Part shown: piece by piece, positions 12,006-22,640 of the stretch | Layout: every line of letters starts with the position of its first letter | How positions within the stretch are numbered: the stretch's first letter is position 1 | Source of the DNA: Cavia porcellus | Taxonomy: Eukaryota > Chordata > Mammalia > Rodentia > Caviidae | Length of the DNA stretch: 64,000 nt | Direction of reading: 5' to 3' | Assembly: GCF_034190915.1 (NCBI RefSeq) | Contig: NW_026947499.1 | Coordinates: 1,859,950 to 1,923,949 of the forward strand | Notes under the pieces: model-generated | What the model was told of the DNA's origin: nothing | What the model saw: the letters and a program-made list of their open reading frames with translations, nothing else | Databases searched by the model: none | Made by a program: the position numbers and the translations under genes

Positions 12006-12729
12006 CTTACCTGGAATCCAGCCTTTCACGAGCTGCCCCTCCTCAGCCTCGGCTGCCCCACGCTCTTCCTTCTCCCTCTGTGAATTATGCACGAGTGAGG
12101 TCACGGGGCACTTGTCTCTCTGTGACCCCGGCCACGCCGTGCTCAGCCATAGCGCTGGCTCAGGTTTTGGTTCAGTCCAAACATCTGTGAAGAAATGTAA
12201 GAGGCAGAAGCATCTGAGTAAGGACCAGGTATTTCGTGGCTGTTTTTCAAGGCTGCACAGTGATGAGCGGGTTATGTCAATGAGACACAGTCGCGAATCG
12301 CTTCTCCCGACACGTCCCGCAGTGAAATGTGTGTCTCCATTTGCTTTAAAACACCCCAGCAGGGCTGGGAACGGGTTAGTTAAGACAGGACGGATCCTGC
12401 ACTGGACATGTGGATGTTGATATTCGGCACAGTGATTAATTCCTGTAGCATTCGCTTTATGTTCTTGTACGATTGAAATTTTCTACAATAAAGTTTGAAA
12501 ATAAATTAGGGGAAAAAAAAGAAAGAGCCTGCTTGGTGGGAAGGCCAGGGCAGAGGCAAGCTGGACCCGTCATGGTGACCAGGAAGCAGAGAGGCCCGGG
12601 GTGGAGAGCCGCCCTCCCAGGCCGCGCCCCACACTCCTCTCACTGCACACTCAGGGTCGTACCTCCAGGGTTCAGCCAGCTTCCCAAAGCCCCGGGATGG
12701 GCACCTGAGGCTCTCGGGGGACGGTCTCC
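12006..12729. other. Unique intronic sequence
   Basis: No recognisable gene or repeat. An AATAAA-type motif near 12489 (TACAATAAAG) and an A-run at 12514-12521 stand alone without a supporting gene. Confidence 0.45.
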
Positions 12730-13180
12730 ACCTAACCACAGCGATGGACACGCGGATAAAGAGAACACACATGTGCACACTGGGGTACTGTGGAGCCTCA
12801 GAAAGGCAGGAAATGGTGTCATTTGACAGCCTGGGCAAACCTGGAGGACGTCATGCTAAGCAAAGGGAGACAGGTCCCAGGAGGAGCAGCAGCAGACAGG
12901 TCTGCACATGTGTGGGACCTTAGACCATTAAGCTCTTTAGAAAGCACAGGCTCTGGTCATCAGCGGCTGGCCATGGAGGAAGCAAGATACCGGTCCGAGG
13001 GTTGAGTGAATCCCTGAGATGTAAGGTCCACTGTGCACCTGGGCAGTGCCTGGACAGAGACGGCAGAGAGCAGGAGACCGAGAGTGGTGAGGGTATGTTA
13101 GTGCGCATGATGGTGGCTACAGGTACACTGGACAGCACCCCGCACCCTTTAAACAGACCCCGGGTGACCGTCAGTGGGGC
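12730..13180 (+). mobile_element. Decayed L1 3' end, sense
   Basis: Follows the order of an L1 ORF2/3'-UTR junction: GGGTACTGTGGAGCCTCAG (the 'tactactcagcc' part), AATGGTGTCATTTGACAGCC, AACCTGGAGGACGTCATGCT AAG, 'tgtgggacctta' and GGCTGGCC. Many substitutions, so it is old. Confidence 0.55.
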
Positions 13181-14584
13181 TTCAGTGAAGCTGGACACTG
13201 GCAGCTCTTTCCAGTCAGACCTTCTGGTTGCAGTGGGGGGGGGGGGGGAGGATCTTGGAAGAGAGTTAGAAATGATCACGGCAGGAAGGTTCCGGCTCTT
13301 TCCTCCATCTGACACAGAGTCCCTGTGGGCTGGATTTCAGTTTCAAGAGGGTAACCATCACAAACACAAACATGATTTCAGGTTATAATAAACACCAAGA
13401 GGAGACCAGGGCACTGGAGCAGGAGAGAGAATGTGGCCGCCTCCCGCTTCATCCTGCAAGAGGAGGGTCTGGGCCGGGAACCGAGGCGGAGGGAGCCAGG
13501 CGAACGCCTCATCTCTGCAGAACCGAGCTTGTCTTCCCCGACGCAGCCCGGCGGCGCGGTGCCAGCGCGGGAGGCGTGTGTGGGTTGTGTTCTGACTGGA
13601 GGGTGTCGTCAAGGGCTTTGATTCCGTTCAGCATCTCTCATATGAGAACCTGCGGCGTACACAACATTGTTAATTCATGGCCAGCGAAGGCGGTTTTAAT
13701 TATAATGCACAGGACTTTTGGTGGAGGGAACAATTACTTCTTTCTGTGCTTTTCAGTAGCTCCCTGCCCAGACATCCCTGACAGACTTTGCACATTGTCT
13801 GTCTGCCTGCCTCGGAGTGGACGGTGCAGACTTCTCAAGGTCGGGTGAGTGTTTGCTCCTGCATTTCGCCTCGTGTTTGTAGGACCCTGGGGAGTGTGTT
13901 ATCATCCCCGGCCACTGACAGGCCGGGAGGGCCGTCGTGCAGCTGAGCGTCCCTGCGTAGGTCTCTCTGGGCCGAGAAAATCGCTCCCTCCTACCAGGCT
14001 CAGTTCATTCCCAGCGGTGGGGAAGGCTTTTCTCCTGCTCACACTAATACCGTTGAGTATGTCTGAAGCCATTGCATGCTGCACGAAGATTTAAAGTGTA
14101 TCCATGAGATCCTGCTCGGCCGTGGAGGGCAGGAGCTCAGCAAGGGCGATTTTCTTGCAGAAAGCAGTCCTGCTCTGGGAGCCTGGACTTGGGAGTTGGG
14201 GCTTGGTCTGTCCTTCTGTCCCGAGAGGTGACCTTGCTCCTCTGGGTGCTGAGCTGGCTCCACCCTCTCCTAGACTCCCTGTAGGGTAACAGCAAGGGGT
14301 GTAGGGGGCGTGGACAGCAGGACATCAGGTGTCCTCAGGACTCCTTGGTGGACTGAGTTCAGGCCACCCCTGCTCCGGCCACCCACAACCCTGGGCCAGT
14401 GGCTGCCACCTGTTCCCTTAGGGCCGGACTCCTCCGTGGCCAAGCAAAGCAGTGTCCCACTAACGCGGAAGGAAAGGGAGTGACTTGGGGGCCCTCACAG
14501 AGCTCCTGAGCCCACAGATCAGTTCATGGCCCCCCAGCTGTGGGGAGAAGGTCCCTCCTGCTGAGTGTCTGGGATAAATGTTTT
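13181..14584. other. Unique intronic sequence with CpG-dense patch and AT-rich block
   Basis: A CpG-dense patch at about 13440-13590 (GAGGCGGAGG, CCCGGCGGCGCGGTGCC) is followed by an AT-rich block at 13630-13760 holding ACAACATTGTTAATTCATGG and TTTTAATTATAATGCAC. A G14 run lies at 13235-13248. No coding exon was recognised. Confidence 0.45.
13235..13248. repeat. Poly-G run (14 G)
   Basis: Fourteen consecutive G, flanked by CAGT and AGGATC. Slippage-prone, and its length may be uncertain in the assembly. Confidence 0.9.
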
Positions 14585-14755
14585 TGTTGTTGTTCTTTTG
14601 GGTTTTTTTTTTTTTTTTGGTCCTTTCTGAGGCAGGGTTTCACTCTATGGTTGAGGCTCACTTTGTAGCCCAGCCGGCCTTGAACTCATAGTGATCCTCC
14701 CGCCTCAGCCTCCCGAGTGCTGGGATTACAAGCGTGTGTCATTACACATGGCTCC
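14585..14755 (-). mobile_element. B1 SINE, antisense, with T-rich head
   Basis: A T-rich run at 14602-14620 (the A tail reversed) leads into TGAGGCAGGGTTTCACTC, TTTGTAGCCCAGCCGGCC, TTGAACTCATAGTGATCCTC, 'ccgcctcagcctcccgag' and TGCTGGGATTACAAGCGTG. This is the reverse complement of a complete B1-type 7SL SINE. Confidence 0.9.
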
Positions 14756-16204
14756 TTTGGGGTAGATGTTAATGACCATGAAGTTTCTTGCGTGCTGGGG
14801 GGAATTGCTTTGAAACTGGGCTTCCTGATGTTTTCTGAGCTAGGCTGATTGTTTTAATACGCATCAGGGCTAGACTGCTGTTCAGAATAAGCAGAATGAT
14901 GGGTTATCAGGTCCAGTATGTGAGGCACATTATCCGTTGTGGAGTAGTTTAGGGGGAGGATTGAACACGGGTGTCCTGCACCGTGGAGCTGTCTTGCACA
15001 ACACGGGAAGGCAATGGGCAAGCGATGCATGTGTAACAGCAGAGGCCGGGAGAGGAGAGGGATCCCAGCGCGTGGTGGCAGGAAGGACTGCAGGACACTG
15101 AGGGGGACGAGCCGCAAGGTCAGGAGCTGAACAGAGACTACACGGTCTTCATGTTGTTAGATTTGCAGATTAGGTGACTGAAGACGATCAGATGCACCAG
15201 AATCAGCAGAGGGAAGTGCAGCTCTGTCCCTTGCAGACCACACAGGTCCGGAGCCAGAGGGCCTCGGGGAATCAGTGGGAAACTGGGCAGAGGGGAAAGA
15301 AGGATGAACAGAGGGACCAGCTCGTAAAAACTGTCATAAAACTAATAGCTTTCATTTTAAAACAGCAGAACGTTAACAAGGCATCGTGCATGTAATGACA
15401 AAAGAGCAAAAGAAGAATACTCAGGAGTAAACATCAACAAAAATTAAAAATTTAAAGCGAGGTACGGAAAGCCATGAAACAACCTGAAACGCACCCTCAA
15501 ACTCCTAGAAACGGGGAAGGCGAGCCACGTTCTCCAATCAGTCTCGACCCCGAATGGCAGTGTGCCCTGAGGGACGTGGTGTCAGTCTATTTCCAGTGAA
15601 GTTTCGGTGGCACTGATTTTCCAGGAGTCGGAGGCGTGTTTCCCGGGAAGGGGCAGCAGCGCGGTGCCCACGTGGAAATCATACGATCGTGTCCACTGTT
15701 GCGGTGGCGCCCAGGACAATGACGGATGACCCCGAGTTCTAGACGCAAATGGGGAGCACTGAGGTGCAGCTTCAAGAGCTGGTCGGCGACTGGTGAACCC
15801 CTTTAGAGTCCGCAAGTGACTAAGTAGATTCACCCCCTGGGACGGGGCTCAGAAAGAAAAGGCTGTTTGCTGCTGATGATGTAAAAGTGTACGTGTGCGA
15901 TAAAATCTAAGGTGGGCCGGGACTCAGGACGCTGGAGAAATGTCTTCCACCCCGAGACAGGTGCCACCGCACCCGAGTATCCCTCCAGGGGCTTAAAATC
16001 AACAGCCCTGCTGAAGGAGAGCACAGAGACTGATAACTTGCCCAAAAACTGCCCAGGGGAGCGCGTAGATGACTCTGAAGGTGACGGACGGCGAAGGGAA
16101 CCGTGAGAGTAGCAGGGAAAGCAGGGTTGTTCTTAGTGCGCAATCTAATGTCCCAAGCAGGTGGCGGCCATTCCTGAATAAAAATTAAAATTTAAAGTTA
16201 AATT
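14756..16204. other. Intronic sequence, possibly with old L1 pieces
   Basis: Unique for the most part. The A-rich stretch at 15395-15540 (CAGGAGTAAACATCAAC, AAAGCCATGAAACAACC, CTCCTAGAAACGG) weakly resembles decayed L1 ORF2, which is not enough to call. No gene was seen. Confidence 0.4.
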
Positions 16205-16326
16205 TTAGCGGGGCCTGAGGGTGCTGCTCGGGGATAAAGCAGTCACCTGACATGTGAAAGGACCTGGGTTTGACCCCTGACAAAGATGGATAGGTAGACA
16301 GTAGACCGACAGACAGACAGACAGCT
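16205..16326 (+). mobile_element. ID-like SINE remnant with GACA tail
   Basis: GGGGCCTGAGGGTGCTGCTC, GGGATAAAGCAGTCACCTG and a B-box-like GGTTTGACCCC (16267-16277) follow the spacing of an ID SINE. A GATA/GACA simple repeat follows, ending with three ACAG units before 16326. Diverged, so the family assignment is tentative. Confidence 0.45.
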
Positions 16327-19300
16327 TAAGAACCTTCAGTTTAACTTTTATTTGGTATTTAAAAAGTGCATCAGGTGGTTGCTATGCCTTTGTGTCAGGA
16401 TGGCAAAGTATTATTATGAATGTGCACAAGTACGAAAAAAGGACCAAATGTCACATGCGTCTCGTTAATAACAATGTGAAAAACAGATGCACATGGAGAT
16501 ATAGCAAATATTTACATTTTGTTGCTGAATAAGGAATGTGACCCTCTAAATTCTAATCTCTTCAAATTCAACCCATTGGCCACTATTTAACTTCTATTTT
16601 GGCTGCAAAAGTGTATCCGGGTTTCTTGTATGTTTTTCTTTTCCTGTTAGCTCCGGCGTTTATTTTATTTGAAAGCTGCATGAAGGAATATGTTCTGAAC
16701 AGAACTGTGTTTACTTCATTGTTGCTCTGTGAACACACATTACTGAGAGCTGCGTCTTTCCCGGGTTCTGGGCGGTCAGCAAGGCCCAGAATAACATGGT
16801 TATTCTACAAGGACGTCCCAGAATAACCCAGGGAAATTAGCGTCCTCAAAACCTTGTCCTGAGCACGAGAACACGCAGATGTAAAATGTGCAGACGCCAA
16901 GGCTCCACAAGATGTGACCCCACCTTCTGGCTTAGTCCCGGGGTGGGACAGTCATCTTCCCCTTCTCCTTCATGTTGAAGGGAAATATTGATCTGAAGAC
17001 AAACCCGTTGTGTTGCAGGACGAAAATATATCAATAAAGCAGGAAAGGGGTAAAACACGTTGTACTAGGCCGTTTGGAAAAGAGGAAGCGTGCCATGCGG
17101 CATGGAACAGAATTCTGTCCACCGCGCCTAGGGCACCACAGTGCTCTCCCCCAAAGTCAGGGATACAGCTCGAAAGGACCAGGCTTTCAACCTAGAAGAT
17201 GCGCCTGGGTAAAGCCTAACCTCTCGGTGCCCTGGTGACCTCAGCTCATGCTGATGACAGCGTGGGCGTGCAGTTATATGCAAACAGTGTAAGCACAGAT
17301 TAGGGGGAGCCCCCGCTGGGAGGGGGCGAGGAAACATTGGGGTACCTTAGGGTGGGGTGGGGGATGGGAACCTGTAAAGAAGGACCAGGGAAATAAATGA
17401 AGCCCTGCCCAAGCCTGCTTGGTTAAAGGCACAGAAGTAAGGAGGGGCTCCTGGGGCTCTGCCCGCATGGGTACGGGGATGGGTAAGTAGAGAATTCTCT
17501 GGCTCTTCCGCCCTTCCTTGGGCTGGTGCTGCTGGTACAGGGAAGGAGGCCCACAAAGGGAGCCACTGGCTCCGTGGCCACTGAAGCTCACGCTAAGGCC
17601 AGTGAGCGCCCAGCGCCTCCACAGCCCCGGCCCCATCCCAGCTCCACTCTGCCTGGGGCCGCAGTATTGATGGTGCAGTGTAGACCTCGCCCCACTGCAG
17701 AGGAAATCCTGCTGGGTGGAGCATCCCAGGAGGGAGAGAGAAGCCAGTGGTTCCAGTCTGAGAAGTCCCTGTGCTCCGATGGAACACTTTGAACCGGAAT
17801 GTGGCGTTCCTGGGAGCCCCAAAATTCAAAAATCCACGTTGGCAGGCAGCCCCCGTCAGCCGGGGTCGCTGCGGTTGCACGTGGAGCGGGAGGCTGCCTG
17901 GCAGAGACGGATCAAGCCTGTGGGCTATTTCAGGTCCCGCCGGGGATGAGTAATGTGGAGACGCTGGGATTCTAGGAGAGAAGGCCCGAGGCGAGACTAC
18001 AGTGGAAGGCAGAGGTGTGAATCCGTTATTTCTGTCCTTGTGGTGTGGCAGGAAAAACAGGTCTGGAGCTAATGCACGCCCCTGACATTTGCATGAACAG
18101 ATATAAGGTGAGTGTTCAAAAGGGATCTTTGGAAGAGATGGATAATCCTTACATTCAGGTCTCGAAGAAGGTTTTTTTTTTTTTCATATTTATGACATTT
18201 TATTTTGAACACATACCAAAATTACCATTTAAAAAATTCCAGAACTTCTGAGACAGCAGGATGGGAGAATCGAAGATTACCATAATCAAAAATTGCTTAT
18301 GGGAAAAATGATGTCACCCTGGATGCTTGTAAAAATAAAGCTTTTCAAAGGAGACCCTGCCCACGGATTCGCAGCCGCGGTTCAGGGCTGGGGAGGGCGC
18401 GGGACCCTTATGTACGCGCCAGTAGCCACGTGGCAGACCCCTCCAATAACCCTCACCCGATGGACGCTGGTCTTGGGTAGCACAGCTTAAACAGGAAGTG
18501 GTTTTAGATGGAGCAGGCTGAAGAGGTCAGCAGCGCAAGAAGGGCTAAGTCGTGACTCTGAGGAGTGACCACACAGCTGCACACAAGACCCACATCGGGC
18601 AGGGCAGGCGAGGCAGTGCGGTACGTGGTGACCAAAGCTCAGGATCAAGAGCCTGGTCACCGCGTCCTGGAGAGGGGTTCTCCCGGCTGGGAGGAGACTT
18701 CTCTGGGCCAGCATCCTGTGGTGATCATGAGAGCGGGACAGAGACACTGTCCTGGGCTCCGGGCGACGCCTGAAGGACGGTCTGTGAGACACAGTCGGGT
18801 CAGGAAGGCACAGAGAGGGTGTACAGAAAACGATTTCCTGAGCTTCGAGAGCAAAGCAGCAGTGTCTGCAGGACAGCTTCTTTTCAGTATAAACTGTGTG
18901 CCTGTAGTGCGCCCGTGTGCCTGTTCCAGAGAAGCCCGAGCTTCTGGGACACGGTGGGGAGCTCGTGTATGTCCTCAGGGCTTGCTGTTGATTCGGTCTG
19001 GAGCGAAATTTGAATTGGAGGCTGATGCTCAGCAGGGAAGCGAGAGCCACGCTGCTGTTTGGGGTGAGGCACTCAGATGCTACGCACCGCAGTGGCCCGT
19101 GTGAGGTCCAGGATGGCTGCCTCATCTGACCTGTGCTGGCAGGCTTGGAGGACAGGGGGCCCCTATAAAGAGTTAGTCCAGGGGTGCCAGGGACCTTCCC
19201 CCTGCCCACCACACCCACGTGCTTTTTGCATCAGGCCCACTAGGTGAGTGGGGACCTAGGAGGCAGCTGCTTGAGCACCTCTTTTCAGGCGTGGTGTCCT

Positions 19301-20228
19301 CAGGCTGGACCTGGACTCCAGCATCGGTGCCACATCTACAGTGGCCAGTTTCTTCCCAGGGTGTCAGCCAATCCACATGTAATTTTTAGACAACTGGCTC
19401 AGCTCCTTGGCCTGCCTGCTGGCTGTGTGCATGGCCGGTGACCCTTAACTTACGGTCTGCGCCACAAGGGGCAAGCCGGCCACTGTGTCTGGGTCTGCCC
19501 GTGCGTGGTGTGCTGGTCAGTGATCTTACGGTGCATAGAGCTTCTAGAGTTAATCTGGCCCCTTCAGATGAACCAGGATTGTACTGTGGTTTGCCTTCCT
19601 TCTCTGAAAGAAATAGCTGCATTGCGTTTTCTGACTATGATCATCATTATTAGCATACTTGGAATAAAAGTATTCAAATTTTAAAATATGCAGAAGACGT
19701 GTAAGACGATGTTACAGTCCCCAGCATCAGCAGGGCTGAAGGTCTGGCCGCTGTCTGGCCGCTCCCTGTGGTTTATAAACTTTGGGGGCCCCAGGCACTG
19801 GGGTCCTGTCTCCGCCTGTGTCTCCCGCCTCGGAATCTGCTGACTGTTCTGCATGATTACTAAGCCGCACAGGCTTCGTTCTGTGACATATGGATGTGCA
19901 GTAACATCGTGTTCAAAGATGTGTATTTACTATTTATAGCTGTCTGGTGTTTTCACACCCCATATGTAAAGAAATGCTGCTGTTTATTTTATATAGAGTG
20001 GGAACAATATGGGAGCTTCATAACGCTGGCAGCAAATTAGCTTCTCGAGTAGAAGACGATGATTCATAACCTATGCCAGTGATTCTCTCAGCGAGCACTC
20101 AGCATTCACAGGGTGAAAGCGTCTCTCGTGGTGAGTTTTGCTCCTGGGATGGGAGCGCATACAAATTAAATCCTGAGAGTGCCCAGTGATTGCTCATGCT
20201 GTCACACTGCAGTGTGTTGTCCTCTTCT

Positions 20229-20230
<2 letters not shown>
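16327..20230. other. Unique intronic sequence
   Basis: Alternates AT-rich (16330-16760, 18150-18330, 19600-20180) and GC-rich blocks. No exon with convincing splice sites and protein signature was seen. The 19600-20100 block is unusually free of CpG and repeats. Confidence 0.5.
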
Positions 20231-20264
<34 letters not shown>

Positions 20265-20285
20265 ATGGGTGAGTGTGTGTGTGTT
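20231..20285. repeat. (GT)n microsatellite
   Basis: A GT run of about 15 dinucleotides from 20231, interrupted by ATGTATGGGTGA, then a second short GT run to about 20285. Confidence 0.95.
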
Positions 20286-21109
20286 GCCCCGGTGGGTTGG
20301 GAAGCTGGGTGTTAGGTCTTCTCTCTCTTCTCTGCTTTTCTCTTCCTGGATTCCCAAGAGAGACACAGGCAGGCTGGACACAGGCAGACCCCACAGCGGC
20401 CTTTGACTGAGCAGAATTGGGCTCTGAGTGGACTTTGCTGCCTGCCCAGCTGGGGCTATGAGTGGGCGTAGGAACAGGAAACTCAGATCCAGTGTGGTCT
20501 GCATCCACATGTTACATGCACACACATTCATACTTGTACACGCGTGTCTGTGCACACAGACACAATTGTGTCTACGCTACATGGTTCAGTCTAAACCATT
20601 GTATCCTCAGAGATTGACACTGTGGGAGTTCGGGTGCTACTGACTGGGAGACCACTAGAAAAGCTAACGAGAAAAAGTGGCTCGCTCACCACGGGGCAAC
20701 CTGTAAATGTGATTTTACATTTCATTTTGAACTAATTCTGATCATAACTGTTAAATGTTCTTACTACAGTTTAAAAAGAAATGTGAACAGGGCATACAGA
20801 AAAGTGCCAGAATGATTTTAAAATTCACCTAGCAGAGAATGTGATTAAAAACAGCCCAATTGGTTTGTAGGATAGAAGTAATGGAGGGCAACACATCCTG
20901 CACATGAATTCTAGAGCGGCTGGTTCTGGAAGGTTCCTTGTGGGAACCTAGGAAGGCACAGGGGACTGATGCGCTGTCCCTGGTGCTGATCCAGCAGCCG
21001 TGAGATTCCTGGTGCTGTGAGCCTGAGAGGCCCAGGCAGGAGAGCAGGTTAGCCTAGGCCCAGAGGAAGGAGCCCATGGCCTGAGCGAGGACTCTGGGAA
21101 AGCCTCTTC
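20286..21109. other. Unique intronic sequence
   Basis: No gene or repeat recognised. An AT-rich, weakly A-biased stretch runs from 20700 to 20890. Confidence 0.45.
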
Positions 21110-21186
21110 TACCTGCAGGCTCGGAATCAAACCCACGCCTGACAAGAGCTCCACCTCGGAGATACATCCCAGCCCCGGGAGAGCCT
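21110..21186 (-). mobile_element. ID SINE, antisense
   Basis: The + strand reads GGAATCAAACCCACGCCTGA, CAAGAGCTCCACCTCGGAG and ATACATCCCAGCCCCGGGAG. Reversed, this gives an ID head (GGGGCTGGGATGTATCTCC), an A box and a B box (GGTTTGATTCC). Confidence 0.75.
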
Positions 21187-21879
21187 CTGTCAGGAGAGCA
21201 AGTTTCCAAACCCAGAAGGAGAGCCTTGTATTTTAATAATGTGGCACCCATCCTCTGGACATTTCTCCTTTCTCTAGTCCTAGATGTATCACTAATAAGT
21301 ACATTGAGATAAATGTTTAAGAGCCTCAGAATTCTCATAGACAAAGAAATACCCAAAATAGATTGTGAGGGTTTTGTTTTGCTGCTGTCTGGAAAACAAG
21401 TGAAGATCATCAGACTGCTTTCCTTTCAGAGAAAGAAATGCTAAAGATAAATAGCTGGGATCATCCACGAAGTCTCATTCCCCCTCTTTCTTAAGATCCG
21501 AGGGAGGTCATGGAATCATACGCATCGCTCTTCCGTGGGGAGCTGGGGGAGAGGACTCGTGAGGGGCACAGTGAGTCTTCTTAGCGGACTGGGGGCCCCA
21601 GAGGACTCACGTTGGCCCCTGCCTTTTACCCAGGCCTCCCAGCAAGCCCCCTCTTTAGAAGATCCCCCCAACTGACCACTCTTCACCCTGTCCTGTGTCC
21701 TGGCTGTGGAGCCACCTGACCAGGTTCCTGGCTTCGGGCCTTGGCCCTGTGTCCTGTCTTTGGGGCCATCATTAAGGGATGAACCACTGAGGTGCTGGAA
21801 CAGCTGGCCACATAACTGGAAAGTTACTACCAAACGCTCGACAGTGGGTAATGCGCTCAATACGGATGTGCTGGACACA
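21187..21879. other. Unique intronic sequence
   Basis: No gene or repeat recognised. Confidence 0.45.
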
Positions 21880-22208
21880 GTGGTGGCTCCTGCCTGGGCA
21901 GGGGACGTAGCAGGATGGTGTGAGATGCCATTAGGTCACTCACCACGAAGCGTCATGTAGAACTAGGAGGTGGGGCCTGATGGGATGAAACAGGCCGTTG
22001 GCCATGGCTTGAAGAAACCCCAGTCCTCTCCTTCCTCTTTCTTTCCCTCCTTCCTCTCTTTCTCTGTCTCTCTCTTCTTCCTCTTCCTCTTCCTCCTCTT
22101 CCTCCTCCTCTTCTTCTTCCTCCTCCTTCTCCTCCTCCTTTCCCTCTTCCTCTCCCTCTTCCTCTTCCTCCTCCTCCTCCTCTGCCTCTTCCTCCTCTTC
22201 CTCCTCTC

Positions 22209-22242
<34 letters not shown>

Positions 22243-22285
22243 CCCCTCTGCCTCTTCCTCCTCTTCCTCTTCCTCCTTTTCCTCC

Positions 22286-22318
<33 letters not shown>

Positions 22319-22640
22319 CCCTCTGCCTCTTCCTCCTCTTCCTCCTCTCCCTCCTCCTCTCCCTCTCCCTCTCCCTCCTCCTCCTCTTCCTCCTCCTCTT
22401 CTTCCTCCTCCTCCTCTTCCTCCTCCTTCTCTCCCCCCCTCCTCCTCCCTCTCCCCTTCTGGGCTGCATGTGGTGAAAAGCTTTCCTTCCCCACACCCTT
22501 CTGCCATATTTCCCCTCCCCACACCCAGGCCAACACAGAAATGGAGCTGGCCGACCATGGACTGAGACTTCCGGAACCGTGAGCCGGAACTCGCCTTCCA
22601 TCTTTGGTTATTCTCGTGTGTTTTGTCTCAGCCTTGCTGG
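21880..22640 (+). mobile_element. MaLR-like LTR carrying a pyrimidine tract
   Basis: The left part is 'atgccattaggtcactcacc' and AACTAGGAGGTGGGGCCTGA TGGGATGAAA. The right part is GACCATGGACTGAGACTTCC, GAACCGTGAGCCGG, TCTTTGGTTATTC and GTGTTTTGTCTCAGCC. Both match the layout of an MST/ORR1-type LTR (GGAGGTGGGGCCT, later AACCGTGAGCC..., then TTTTGTCTCAGC). The same 3' signature occurs at 25.75 and 30.3 kb. The pyrimidine tract lies between the two parts. Confidence 0.55.
22018..22460. repeat. (CCT/CTT)n polypyrimidine tract, about 440 bp
   Basis: Almost uninterrupted C and T on the + strand (all purine on the other strand), made of TCC and TTC triplets with rare CTCTGCC interruptions that recur about every 70-130 bases (22180, 22246, 22320). 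The triplet structure leaves long poly-Glu, poly-Arg and poly-Leu frames open; none is a gene. It could form triplex (H-DNA) structures. Confidence 0.95.

Noticed and set aside
18487..19218. 243-codon minus-strand frame
   Set aside because: Long for chance but GC-rich, overlapped by an equally open + frame, with no domain-like pattern and no repeat of splice signals. Not supportable as a gene.
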